This document shows, one piece after another, positions 10,024-22,499 of a DNA stretch of 64,000 nucleotides (position 1 is its first letter; each line of letters opens with the position of its first letter). The notes below the pieces were generated by a model that saw nothing but the letters and a program-made list of their open reading frames with translations, did no database searches and was not told the origin of the DNA. The stretch is taken from the NCBI GenBank assembly GCA_032718475.1, contig JAUCBJ010001088.1, positions 62,001 to 126,000 of the forward strand. The letters run 5' to 3'. A program made the translations under genes and the position numbers. Source of the DNA: Nemertoderma westbladi. Taxonomy: Eukaryota > Xenacoelomorpha > Nemertodermatida > Nemertodermatidae.

Positions 10024-13000
10024 AGCGGGTGGTATAGGGCGGGGCAGTTGGATAGGGCTGAGGCTGGTGGAAGGGTGGAGCTGGAGTCACAGCGGGCGGT
10101 ATAGGGAGGAGCAGTTGGATTGGGCTGAGGCTGGTGGAAGGGTGGAGCTGGAGCCACATCGGGTGGTATAGGGAGGAGCAGTCGGATTGGGCTGAGGATG
10201 GTGGTAGGGTGGAGCTGGAGTCACAGCGGGTGGTATAGGGAGGAGCAGTCGGATTGTGCTGAGGCTGGTGGTAGGGTGGAGCTGGAGCCACAGCGGGTGG
10301 TATAGAGAGGATCAGTTAGATTGGGGTGAGGCTGGTGGAAGGGTGAGGCTGGTGCCACAGCGGGTGGTATAGGGAGGGGCAGTTGAATTCGGCTGAGGCT
10401 GGTGGAAGGGTGGAGCTGGAGCCACATCGGGTGGTATAGAGAGGATCAGTTGGATTGGGGTGAGGCTGGTGGAAGGGTGAGGCTGGTGCCACAGCGGGTG
10501 TTATAGGGAGGGGCAGTTGGGTTCGGCTGAGGCTGGTGGAAGGGTGGAGCTGGAGCCACATCGGGTGGTATGGGGAGGATCAGTTGGATTGGGCTGAGGC
10601 TGGTGGAAGGGTGGAGCTGGAGCCACAGTGGGTGTTATAGGGAGGAGCAGTTGGATTGGGCTGAGGCTAGTGGAAGGGTGGCGCTGGAGCCCCAGCGGGT
10701 GTTATAGGGAGGAGCAGTATAAATTTGGGCTGAAGCTGGTGGAAGGGTGGAGCTGGAGCCACAGCGGGTGTTATAGTGAGGAGCAGTTGGATTGGGCTGA
10801 GGCTAGTGGAAGGGTGGAGCTGGAGCCACAGCGGGTGTTATAGGGAGGAACAGTTGGATTGGGCTGAGGCTGGTGGAAAGGTGCAGCTGGAGCCACAACG
10901 GGTGGTATAGGGAGGAGCAGTTGGATTGGGTTGAGGCTGTTGGAAGGGTGGAGCTGGAGCCACATCGGGTGGTAGGGAGGAACAGTTGGATTGGGCTGAA
11001 GCTGGTGGAAGGGTGGAGCTGGAGCCACAGCGGGTCTTATAGGGAGGAGCAGTTGGATTGGGTTGAGGCTGGTGGAAGGGTGGAGCTGGAGCCACAGCGG
11101 GTGGTATAGGGAGGGGCAGTTGGATTGGGCTGATGCTGGTGGGAGGGTGGAGCTGCAGCCACAGCAGGTGGTATAGGGAGGGGCAGTTGGATTGGGCTGA
11201 GGCTGGTGGGAGAGTGGAGCTGCAGCCACAGCAGGTGGTATAGGGAGGGGCAGTTGGATTGGGCTGAGGCTGGTGGGAGAGTGGAGCTGCAGCCACAGCA
11301 GGTGGTATAGGGAGGGGCAGTTGGATTGGGCTGAGGCTGGTGGTAGGGTGGAGCTGGAGCCACAGCGGGTGGTATAGGGAGGAGCAGTCGGATTGGGCTG
11401 AGGCTGGTGGTAGGGTGGAGCTGGAGCCACATCGGGTGGTATATAGAGGAGCCGTTGGATTGGGGTGAGGCTGGTGGAAGGGTGAGGCTGGTGCCACAAC
11501 GGGTGGTATAGGGAGGGGCAGTTGGATTGGGCTGAGTCTGGTGGAAGGGTGGAACTGGAGCCACATCGGGTGGTATGAGGAGGAGCAGTTGGATTGGGCT
11601 GAGGCTAGTGGAAGGGTGGAGCTGGAGCCACAGCGGATGTTATAGGGAGGAGCAGTTGGATTGGGCTGAGGCTGGTTGAAAGGTGGAGCTGGAGCCACAG
11701 CGGATGTTATAGGGTGGAGCAGTTTGATTGGGCTGAGGCTGTTGGAAGTGTGGAGCTGGAGCCACATCGGGTGGTATAAGGAGGAGCAGTTTGATTGGGC
11801 TGAGGCTAGTGGAAGGGTGGAGCTGGAGCCACAGCGGGTGTTATAGGGAGGAGCAGTTAGATTGGGCTGAGGCTGGTGGAAAGAGGGAGCTGAAGCCACA
11901 ACGGGTGGTATAGGGAGGAGCAGTTGGATTGGGTTGAGGTTGGTTGAAGGGTGGAGCTGGAGCCACAGCGGGTGTTATAGGGAGGAGAAGTTGGATTGGG
12001 CTGAAGCTGGCGGAAGGGTGGTGCTGGAGCCACAGCGGGTGTTATATGGAGGAGCAGTTGGATTGGGTTGAAGCTGGTGGAAGGGTGGAGCTGGAGCCAC
12101 AGCGGGTGTTATAGGGAGGAGCAGTTGGATTGGGCTGAGGCTGGTTGAAAGGTGGAGCTGGCGCCACATCGGGTGGTATAGGGAGGAGCAGTTGGATTGG
12201 TCTGAAGCTGGTGGAAGGGTGGAGCTGGAGCCACAGCGGGTGTTATAGGGATGAGCAGTTAGATTGGGCTGAGGCTAGTGGAAGGGTGGAGCTGGAGCCA
12301 CATCGGGTGGTATGGGGAGGATCAGTTGGATTGGGCTGAGGCTGGAGCCACAGCGGGTGGTATAGAGAGGATCAGTTGGATTGGGTTGAGGCTGGTGGAA
12401 GGGTGGAGCTGGAGCCACAGCGGGTGTTATATGGAGGAGCAGTTGGATTGGGCTGAGGCTGTTGGAAGGGTAGAGCTGGAGCCACATCGGGTGGTATGGG
12501 GAGGATCAGTTGGATTGGGCTGAGGCTGGTGGAAAGGTGGAGCTGGAGCCACAATGGGTGGTATAGGGAGGAGCAGTTGGATTGGGCTGAGGCTGTTGGA
12601 AGGGTGGAGCTGGAGCCACATCGGGTGGTAGGGAGGAACACTTTGATTGGGCTGAAGCTGGTGGAAGGGTGGAGCTGGACCCACAGCGGGTGTTAGGGAG
12701 GAGCAGTTAGATTGGGCTGAGGCTGGTGGAAGGGTGGAGCTGGAGCCACAGCGGATGGTATAGGGAGGAGCAGTTGGATTGGGCTGAGGCTGGCGGAAGG
12801 GTGGAGCTGGAGCCACAGCGGGTGGTATAGGGAGGAGCAGTTGGATTGGGCTGAGGCTAGTGGAAGGGTGTAGCTGGAGCCACAGCGGGTGTTATAGGGA
12901 GGATCAGTTGGATTGGGCTGAGGCTGGTGGAAGGGTGGAGCTGGAGCCACAGCGGGTGGTTTAGGGAGGAGCAGTTGGATTGGGCTGAGGCTGGTGGAAG

Positions 13001-13112
13001 GGTGGAGCTGGAGCCACAGCGGGTGGTATAGGGAGGAGCAGTTGGATTGGGCTGAGGCTGGTGCAATGGTGTAGCTGGAGCCACAGCGGGTGGTATAGGG
13101 AGGAGCGGTTGC
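10024..13112. repeat. 67-bp minisatellite, about 46 copies, abutting the LINE 5' end
   Basis: The unit on the plus strand contains GGTATAGGGAGGAGCAGTTG, GATTGGGCTGAGGCTGGTGG, AAGGGTGGAGCTGGAGCCAC and AGCGGGT. The period is 67 bp, measured for example between GGGTGGT at 12954 and 13021. Variants include GGTGTTATAGG, ATCGGGTGG and shortened units. Because 67 is not a multiple of 3, all three minus frames stay open for long distances, giving Pro/Ser-rich pseudo-ORFs that I do not call genes. The array lies exactly at the 5' side of the minus-strand LINE, an arrangement like tandem 5' UTR promoter monomers. Confidence 0.95.
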
Positions 13113-14439
13113 CCTGGTGACATTACGATCCAATGTGGGTACCAAGTGCTGTATGCCTCTCAAAAGGTAGGTGCTAAAATGCACAACGAGCAACAATGAG
13201 CAATAATGAGCACCAATTAGCCACAACGTGCAAACACTTGGGAACTATGATAAATACACATCATGACTATTGGATAAACAGTAAATACAATACGTAAGTA
13301 GCTGTGTAACAGTAACTACAGTATAATACAGTAACTTAACAGTACACCACTATGTACTGTAGATTGAAGATACGTTCATTAAACAGTATAATGTATCCCA
13401 GTAATATACCGAATATACACCATATTCTATGTAGAATATAGTGTCGTTATTGAGACGCAACCCCCCCCCCCCCCCCCCCCCCACCCAAATTTTTACACAA
13501 GGCCTTTTTTTTTGCAGAATCGCACCTTTTTTGACGAAAGGCCACTACATCGATATATAAAACATCTATTATTTATCTTTATCTTTTGCCGAGGCGCAAC
13601 TTCACTTTTACGTTCTGTTCAAAGGCGCAGTATGCGATAGTTAAAAAACAATACACATACAGTATCATAACTCAAATAAAACAGACCAAAACAAAACAAT
13701 ACCAATAAAATAATTGAGGCTATTACAATGTACAGTATTAGCTATTTACAAAATGTGTAATAAAATTCAAGAAATTGCTCGTTAAATAATTAATAGAAAA
13801 AAATAATCGGCATTAACGTTCATCCATAATGTAGTTTAACTTTAAAGAGGTGTGTCTTCATTATCCCTCCGAAGACCGTTTGATTCAGGTTACACCCAGG
13901 ACCGTTTGGGGTCAAATTGACCCACAGTAGTACAGTATATAGTATTATTGATAAATATATCATTCAAAATGACCAAAAGTAAGGCATTATCAGTGTGGAA
14001 ACTCATTTGCGACTTACGGCCCAGTTACTTAGGCTATTTACATCCGATTTGGTTTCAATAACGAGCGTAGCGAGTGACAGAACGAAACGAGAGTTTCTCA
14101 TCTTGTTCAGATATGTACAGTACTACTGTATGTACATAGAAATGATGACAACTCCACCTGAACAAGCGTGTGTATCAATATGAGTTTCATAATATCATTC
14201 ACGTAAGTCATTAGATTCTCATAATATATAACTATGCTGTTTATTTAAAATGTTATAAATATTTACTTTGTCTGTTTAATGGCCAATGTTCCCATATGGG
14301 AACATACACTCCCTGAGTCAAAGAGTGGGTAGTTTTGAAAAAATCGTTCTGATCCTATCATACCCAACGAATCTAAAGTCAATAACATGATAAAGTTATA
14401 ATTTTTAAAAAAAATTCGAGGGGTGGCTCAGACTATTTA
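13113..14439. other. Gene-free stretch with a 22-nt poly-C tract
   Basis: No coding frame is supported. It holds short CAGTA-rich low-complexity sequence (13240-13440), an uninterrupted C22 tract at 13461-13482, and AT-rich DNA. A short block at 13884-13928 contains GTTTGGGGTCAAATTGACCC, which recurs inverted at 22321-22367. Confidence 0.5.
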
Positions 14440-16442
14440 CAGTCGGGGTCTCAAAGTGCATCTGTTCTTTGAGATTTTCTCAAAGAACTAAAAGTGTCTC
14501 AAAGTTCTAAAAGTGGTCTAAGAAAATGACAAAGTGTCCTCAAAGATTTCAAAGTAGTACTGTCAGTCATTTCATACAGTCCTGCCTGAAGCTGGCTATG
14601 GAATGGTGTATATTGACTTTGACGAAAGGGTAAAATATAGGTAATAAAAACCCATATGAAACAATAAAGATGCCTCCAAAAAATACAAAAAAAAATACAT
14701 AAAAAATATTTGTTACTGAAAGTAAGAATTAATTATTACTTATTAAAAAAAAAAAAAAAATACATAAAAAATATTTGTTACTGAAAGTAAGAATTAATTA
14801 TTACTGCAGTAATAAAAAATTGTATTTTTCTGCAGTTACAAATAATTTGTTGCTGCAGTAGAAATTTTTATTCAATTATTTATTAAATTATCAATATTGA
14901 TTATTGCAGTAATAAATATTTGTTACTGCAGTAATTGTTATATGTTGCTGCAGTAACTAATATTTAATACAGCAGTATTTTTTGTAGGTATTTTTATTGT
15001 TTCATAGAGGATTTTATTAATTTATATTTTGACTCTTTAGAGACGCCATAATTGTGGGCTATCGGAATGTGTTGGTATTTGTGTCATAGATAGTTTGTCT
15101 GTTGCCCGATCTATATTAATGTATATTTATAGTGCTAAAACTGTACTGTTTAAATTTGTTTAGCCCACGTGAACGCCGAATTCCCTTACCAATGCATTTC
15201 AATGGTCAACCAGCCATTCTTTGCCGCACTGTAAATTATGTTATACAAAGTAAAGAATAAAGATAGAGGCAGGAATAAAGATAAATGATTCAAGCGCACT
15301 AATTGGCTGTTCCCATAGATGTTTTAGGCATTGTTGGTGCGCAATGCATATGGTCAGAGCGATCGCCCAGTCTGCCAAAATCTATTATGTAATCAAATGG
15401 TACCACAAGCCAAGCAAAGCATGTGACAGTTCTTCCGGCTCTGCACCTGTTTGTTTGAAGGTCGCCGTCCGTGGGTCGCTACTCACTAGCTGTGATTGAT
15501 AGCTTAAACTGGATGCCGCTTTGCCAGAAGGCGGTACACATCAATTGAATATGAGGCAAACATTTAAAATATGCTCAAATATAAACGCCTGGGGCAGGGG
15601 ATATTTCAATATCTCTATTAGGCTGAAACAACACAAGATTGTAGACGTTCTATCTTAATTGAAAGTCGAAAGCCTTTCTTAGTTTTTAAGAAGAAATTCT
15701 CGCGCTCTCGTCACCGTAGTTATAATATTAATTAAACAGTTAAGGTAGTACGGGTTGACCTCAGGTGACTAATGAAATGAATATCAAAAGTTATTACAAG
15801 CTTTCTCCCAACAACAGGGCTTCTTCAGGTCATTGTAATGAAACTGCGTACACAGAGAAACTGCAGTGCAGTTTTTCTTATATTAATTGTTAATCTGATA
15901 TTGTATTATGTTATTCAAATAATCAATATTGTCAAGCATTAATCTTGTTTCATTAATTATGTTTCATGTATTATTTGATTTTTAAGAATGTTTTTTAGAA
16001 AGACTTTAGGGCGCCGTAAATTCAATTTGTACTTGCGACCTAAAACCCATCCCGTAATGACCTCAGGAACATGATAAATTAATGGGAATAGCTTCTAGGC
16101 AACAACCTGCCAGCACACAAGTATCACTTTGTTGCCCGCATGATATTGTTCCCCGAGAATGCCTCTGCATCTGTTAACTTACCACGTGCTGTCAATCAGG
16201 AATACCTCGGAGTTTATTTTCTCAAAGAATTCAAAGTGCCGCAACCTAACTCAAAGTGACATTTCTCAAAGAATTCAAAGAATTAAAAGTGCCTAAAAGC
16301 AGAAAATCACTTTGAGATTCCCAACTAAAAGTGTCTACAAGAATTCAGAGCGGCCGTTGGGAGTAATGCAATGACTTTTAGACACTTTTAGAAAAACTTT
16401 GAGAAAATCTCAAAGAACAGATGCACTTTGAGACCCCGACTG
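14440..16442. mobile_element. Non-autonomous TIR element, Tc1/mariner-like, 2.0 kb
   Basis: The left end starts CAGTCGGGGTCTCAAAGTGC at 14440 and the right end is its inverted copy, finishing CCCCGACTG at 16442. At least 46 bp match perfectly at both ends (through CTTTGAGATTTTCTCAAAG), and looser similarity rich in TCAAAG/CTTTGA words extends inward. TA dinucleotides flank both ends (14438-14439 and 16443-16444). A CAGT start and a TA duplication are the hallmark of Tc1/mariner. No transposase frame is present. Inside are a 45-bp direct duplication near 14693 and 14761, CTGCAGTAA-rich repeats, and a CTGAAGAAGCC motif near 15825 (minus). Confidence 0.8.
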
Positions 16443-16642
16443 TACTTCAAACTGGGATTGATTAATGAGCAAAGCGAGTGACACAAAAACCTAACCTAAA
16501 GCCTAAAGCTATGGGACCTAAATGCTACGTGATCTGATGACCTACTTCTACTGACCTAACTCAGCAGTAACTGCCTAAAGTATAGGCCTACATATGTGTG
16601 AACCTAACGCTACCAGGCTGCCAGGCTACATTGTCCACAAAA

Positions 16643-17845
16643 GGGGTGTTTGAAAACGGTGGACTGGACACAGAAAACATGGACAACGGACAGACCAATC
16701 ACTGGCGATTTGCGTCACACAGCATGTCCACCTTTTTCAGCTTTGTTGTCCACCTTTTTCAAATTTGAATAAGGTGGACTGGGTTGAGAAAGAACAGGCA
16801 ATGAATTGACCAATCAGATTGATTTGCACATTAGAGCAGCTCTGTCCACGTTTTTCAAAAAATTTCAAAAGGTTTTTATGCATTCTGCGATTATTATTGT
16901 TATTATTATCCCATACTTACTGTGACAAACCGAAGTTGTCGAAATAGGTCTAGTTCAATAATATGGGGCGAGCCACGAAGTCTGAGAGCTGAGCCTTACA
17001 GCCTAAGCATCAATATTGGAACGTCAATATTCTAACTCATTCATTACAGTATAAAGTTAATTATAATAACTACCTATTGTACTGTGAGGGAAATATAATA
17101 TGCTTTATTTACCGTTCATGCCGAGATCTGTTATTAAACGACTGAGCGCACCGAGGGAGGTAAATAAGTCCCCATATTTTGGGAGTGGAGGTCCGAAACC
17201 CTAATTCAAAGTGGAAATAGAGGCCCAAAGCCTTAATTATAAAACAGTCATGTACTGTAACCCCAACCTTAAATATTTTGGATCCTAAATTCCACAAAAT
17301 TTCTTAGATTAAAGCATCGGGACTTTAGGGCTACTAATGACAGTTTTAATTAGGGTTTGGACCTGACCAACTAACCCAACCACAAAAATAAACCAATAAA
17401 TCCAAGTACGTCCAAAGTCCTGTACGGGACGCTAGACCTACTATTAATATACTGTAAGTCTATAGGAGGGCAATCCGCAGGGGGGGGGGGGGGGGGGGGG
17501 GTAGATACGCCTAGGACACCGGCAGCATTCTTAATGCAGCTGCTTCCAGCATGCCCATTATAGATAGATAATTGAAACCTGAAAAAGGTGGACAGTCCAA
17601 TCACTAATAAATAGCATTGCTTTAATACGTTTCTGATTGGTCAGACTATTATCTATGTTTTTTGTGCATGTGTCCAGTCCACCTTTTTCAAACACACATC
17701 TTATTCCCAATTATGTAACTAAGAAAGCGGAAACTTGAAAAAGGTGGACAGACCAATTGCTACAAACTGCTTTGCTTAATACGTTTCTGATTGGTCTGTC
17801 CGTTGTCCATGTTTTCTGTGTCCAGTCCACCTTTTTCAAACACCC
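16643..17845. mobile_element. Non-autonomous TIR element, 1.2 kb, 7-8 bp target duplication
   Basis: The left end reads GGGGTGTTTGAAAACGGTGG, then ACTGGACACAGAAAACATGG. The right end is its inverted copy finishing CAAACACCC. The same ACAACGGACAGACCAATCA follows at both ends, so the TIRs are about 65 bp. CCACAAAA lies on both sides (16635-16642 and 17846-17853), an 8-bp duplication, or 7 bp if the first G belongs to the TIR. Inside, the words AAAAAGGTGGAC and GTCCACCTTTTTC recur (about 16722, 16750, 16770, 17582, 17683, 17740) as subterminal repeats. No transposase is encoded. An 8-bp duplication is compatible with hAT, P or Merlin groups. A G22 tract lies at 17480-17501. Confidence 0.75.
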
Positions 17846-18123
17846 CCACAAAAGAGATTCTCAAAAATGTTTCCATTTCAAGCACAACTTTTATATATTA
17901 GCCCAATTTATTAATTTATAGGCCTATAGGCTAATGACAGACACAATGACTACTGGTTGCCAATAGGCGGTAGGCCTAGACAGCTAGATGATATATTTAT
18001 GGCTATTATAGCCAGATACCAGTCAGCCAGTCCCTGTAGCTTTGGGTCCTGGTGGCCTGGTAGCTTTAGGTCCTGGTAGTAGCATTAGGTCCGAGGCGTT
18101 AGGTCCTGGCAGCCTAGCATATT
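17846..18123. repeat. Short tandem TTAGGTCCTGG motif before a LINE
   Basis: From about 18042 to 18113 the words TTAGGTCC and GTCCTGG recur four to five times with short spacers, immediately 5' of the LINE that starts at about 18114. The rest of this interval shows no gene. Confidence 0.5.
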
Positions 18124-21100
18124 ATGCATATTTCCCACCAAAATATACAAAGCTTATTGCCAAAAATAGACGAACTAAAAATAATCCTACATGAGGCTCC
18201 AATTGATATTTTAACCCTATCAGAGACTTGGCTCGATGATACCATCACCGATGAAGAGATACATATCCCAGGATACAAAGAACCTCTTCGGCGTGATCGA
18301 AACCGCCATGGAGGAGGTGTAGCCATTTATGTTTCTGAAATGTGGAATTACTCTCTGTGTACTGAAATTAATGATAATCTAGATAGTGAGGAGGGTCTGT
18401 TTTGTAAGATATATCTTCCACATACTAAACCCATTCTGATTGGATCTGTTTATAACCCACAAGATGCACATGCTAGCACATTCTACCGCAAATTGGAGAC
18501 TGCTATTGGAGATACTAAAAACTATAATGAGATTTATGTACTTGGTGATACAAACACAGACACAACTGAAACAAAATGTTCAAAGGGCAAAAAACAATGT
18601 GGATTATCGTGTTCAACATTATCACAACGGACATTCTGCAATTCAATGGGATTTCAACAAATCATTAACAAACCAACCAGAGTAACGTCAACAACATCTT
18701 CCATATTAGACCATATATTTGTATCAAGCAAACAACTAGTATATGGGTCTGGAGTAATACATACGGGACTCAGTGATCATTATATGGTGTATATGACACG
18801 GAAAAGGTCAAAGTTAAAGAAAGCAGTGCATACCTATCGTATGTGTAGGTCTTTTAAAGAGTATACAAAGGAGACAGTCTCTTCAATGATTCGATTTAAC
18901 CATATCATTCAACATATAACACAAGAAAAGGATGTGGAAAATGTATCTTCAGCTATAGTAAATGTATTGTCGGCAACCCTAGATAAAGTTGCGCCTAAAC
19001 GATCTGTGCGGATACGAGTGGACTCACAACCCTGGATCAATCCGGAAATATTGCACAGTATTGCAGCAAAGAATAATGCACTAAAAAGTTTCCACAGGAA
19101 TCCAACAAAAGTCAATGAACTGCATTACAAGGAACTTTTATATTCGAATAGATCTACAATTAAAACTGCTAAGTCTAATTACATAAGAGAGAAACTGAAT
19201 GCGTATTGCAATGACCCAAAAAAACTCTGGAAGGAATTGAAATCTCTTGGAGGACCCTCGAAAAAAGCGCAGGCCAAAGGAGTTAATAGCTTACAAATAG
19301 GAGGCAAGCTAGTTACAGACGAACTTGTAATTGCAGAGGAATTCAATAAGTATTTTACTACCATAGCTGATGATCTTGTAAACAGACTTCCACCGAGTAA
19401 AGGAGTTTATGACCTTGCTGCTGTCAAGAACTATTACAGACACAAAGGCTTCCACAATAATACTTTTAGTTTACATAAGGTTAATACAACTGAAATATTA
19501 GAAATTTTAAATAACTTGAAAATTGATAAGAGTGCTGGAATTGATGACCTACCGCCCCGATATATTAAGGACATTGCAGAGGATATAGCTGAACCCCTGA
19601 CACACCTGATTAATGAATCAATTGACACATCAACATACCCCTCCTTATTTAAATTGGCCAAGGTAATACCAAGTTACAAAGCGGAAACAAAGTTGGATAA
19701 AGAGAATTACAGACCTCTGTCACTCCTAACAATCTTATCAAAGGTCATTGACCAACCAATATACCTACAGGTCTATAATTACGTTGAAACTTATAAAATA
19801 TTAGACCCCCTACAATCAGGATACAGGAAAGGATTTTCAGTGGAGACCTGTATGATGTATCTCAATAACTATATTAAAGAAGCTGTAGAAGAAGGCAAAG
19901 TAACAGGCGTGGTATTCATAGACCTTCGGAAAGCGTTTGACACGGTGGATCATGATATACTCCTCTCAAAGCTGAGTTTCATTGGTTTCTCGGACCCTAC
20001 AGTTGCATGGTTTAAGTCATACCTGAGTGGTCGGCGTCAAGTTGTCTGTATCAGAGGTACACTCTCGTCTGTCAGAGAGCTAATAAAGCGGGGTGTCCCG
20101 CAGGGTGGAATACTGTCGGTTCTTTTATTCTTGATATATGTGAATGATCTAGACATAGTCTTAACCTCTCCCACGGATGTAAAGCGGTCATTGAAAGAGC
20201 CCAATGGTGACCATTCACGTACAGATGCAATATCCTCTGATGCATGTGTATCTCTAAAGCTAGCTGATGACTCAAACTTACTAGCCAAACATGACAATGC
20301 AGGAGCCTTATCTGTTGTGCTTTGTGTTGATCAACATTTATGACTGGGCGACAGACAACAGGTTAAGCTTAAATTTCAAAAAAACAAAATCTATCATATT
20401 CGGAACACATCAACGACTGGCAACAAGTGATGAGTTAAACGTCGTATGTAACACTATTCAAATAGAACAAGTGAAAACCATCAAATATCTTGGCTGTCAC
20501 CTTGATATGGATCTATCTGGAAATTCCATGGCAACGCAAGTTATAAAAAAGGGTAACAAAAACCTCAGATTTCTATACAGACAGGGGGCTGTTCTAGACT
20601 CAGGCTTGAGGCGCCAACTATGTAATACAATGATCCAACCGCATCTAGACTTTGTTGCCTCGTGCTGGTATCCAAGTACATCGAAGAGATTGAGAGACCA
20701 GCTACAAGCATTACAACGTAAATGTATCCGCTTCTGCCTCAATTTACATAGTCGAACTCATATATCTAGCGAACATTACAACGAATTATCATGGTTACCT
20801 ATAGAATGGCGCATAAAGCAGCTCATAGCATCTCATATGTACCGGATCACGCGGACCCTATCACCCCCATACTTATCCTCACTCGTGCAATTCAACTCGA
20901 TCTCCATGAACCTCCGTGGCGGCAGCACACACGCAGTCGTCCCATCGCGGCACACGTCAACGGGCTGTGAGTGCTTCTCATATATGGGTCCATCCATATG
21001 GAACGCGCTGCCACCAGACATACGTAATGCCCTTTCTGTAGAGTCTTTTAAGCACCAGGTTAAACAACACTTTTTGAGTCAAGTAGTGCAGTATGAACAT

Positions 21101-22076
21101 TCAATATGGCAATTGTAAATATTATTCAGTTATTCGGCAGTTTTATCAGTGATCTACACAGAATGTATTTGTCTGACATTTCAAAAATTTATTTTTATTT
21201 TTTAGTTCAATTGTAATTTATTAACATATTTAGCGTTGTAAATAATATAGATACTGTAGTCACCAGACGGTTTTTTTTTAGCCAAATTGTAATGTTTTCT
21301 TTTTATTTTATTAATTTTGGATTCGGTATGGGGTTTTAAGATACTGTAGATTAAATACATTAACTATTTTCCAGTCTGAATGCTTGGTGCTTATTTTATT
21401 TTATTTTATTAATTTATATTTATTGAACTTACTTCTAGGTTTTGGTGTTCCATATTCGCCTGTTTCACTCATTTTTTCTATCGCGCCAATTTTTAGTCTA
21501 AATAATTAATTTTACTTCATGTGTTGTCTATCGCGCACTTTTTAACACTAATTTTAATTCACTTTTTTATATTGTACGCATTCTTAAATATTTAATTTTA
21601 ATTTATAAATAAATTTATGTAATTCCTACTTACACCTCATGTAATTCCTGATTATACCCTCAAAATATTGTGATTTTATTTACTGCACATACAGGACTTC
21701 CCACTATGTTTAATACCCGATTGTTCTTAAGCTAATATTTACTAGCTAGTTGTAATACCATTCGGATATTTTATCAAATTAATTTGTTATTTTTAAGTAA
21801 TTTACACGCTGCGCTCACTTTAATGCTGTGATTTTTAAAGGGACCTCCATGGAAACGAGGTTTATCCTCATGGAGCTATCCCTAACATTGTATGTCTACA
21901 AGATAATCTATATTTTATTTATGAACTATGCACTATTTCTTTTTTTAAATTATAATATTATAGTCGATTCCAAATTATGCCGGTTATTAGTGTATTATGT
22001 TATGTTTTATATGTCTTACATTTTATATGACTTATGTACAATGTTAATAAAAAACTTCAAACTTCAACTTCAGCTT
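18114..22076 (+). mobile_element. CR1/L2/Jockey-type LINE, 5'-truncated, with 3' UTR and short-repeat tail
   Basis: Contains the ORF at 18124-21118 (one frameshift), about 950 bp of AT-rich 3' UTR, and a 3' end with TTAATAAAAAACTTCAAACT followed by TCAACTTCA. LINEs of the CR1/L2 type typically end in short tandem repeats rather than long poly(A), which fits. The 5' end begins inside the endonuclease N-terminus, so the insertion is 5'-truncated. Confidence 0.75.
18124..21118 (+). pseudogene. LINE ORF2 (endonuclease + reverse transcriptase) with one frameshift
   Basis: Frame one (18124-20343) begins in the endonuclease (SHQNIQSLLPKIDEL). It continues with TLSETWLDD, VLGDTNTD near residue 141 and GLSDHYMVYM near 217, then the reverse transcriptase with FIDLRKAFDTVDHD near 598, RGVPQGGILSVLLFLIYVND near 657 and LADDSNLL near 713 (LADD replaces the usual FADD or YADD). 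At about 20330-20343 the frame shifts, and 20291-21118 carries the rest: YDWATDNRLSLNFKKTKSI, the thumb, and a C-terminal region with YMGPSIWNALPPDIRNA, typical of CR1/L2/Jockey elements. Apart from this shift the coding region is open, so the copy is fairly young. Confidence 0.85.
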
Positions 22077-22499
22077 TAGGCTGTTAGGGCCGTGGCATTC
22101 TGTCAGTAAGTCCAGTCTGCCTACATAACTAGGCAGGTTAGTAAAGGAGCAGGTTACATAGACGAGTTGAAAGGAACCCAAACTTAAACGAGAGTTAGGA
22201 ATAATTTAATTGAGAATTAGGACCGATTTGGACCTAACGCTACATTACCACTGACTATGCCTACACTTTGCAGTTTGTAGGGCCTAATTAAGACGTTCCA
22301 TACAGGAAATTTGAGTTTGGGCAGTTTGGGTCATTTTGACCCAAACGGCCCTTGGCGTTGCCTGAATAATAAAAGTCAAATTAAAAAAAAAGTGTTAAAG
22401 TAAAAGTTGTGACCCCGTCACATTTGGATAGAGTATAAAAAATTAGGAGAGGTCATGAAATATTGTGACCCCAATAATTATATTGAATTTTGTACAGTA
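22077..22499. other. Gene-free stretch
   Basis: No coding frame. It contains the word GGAGCAGGTTACA (22145), shared with other dispersed repeats in the window, and the GGGTCATTTTGACCCAAACGG block (22321-22367), an inverted relative of 13884-13928. Confidence 0.4.

Noticed and set aside
10001-13226. Long Pro/Ser-rich open frames on the minus strand (up to about 350 codons)
   Set aside because: They arise from the 67-bp repeat, which keeps all three frames open and gives the same peptide in each. There is no independent start, domain or codon bias.
17371-17604. 77-codon minus-strand frame with a Pro run
   Set aside because: It lies inside a non-coding TIR element, and the Pro run is the translated G22 tract.
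21828-22079. 83-codon hydrophobic plus-strand frame
   Set aside because: It lies in the AT-rich LINE 3' UTR and ends in the LINE's terminal short repeats.
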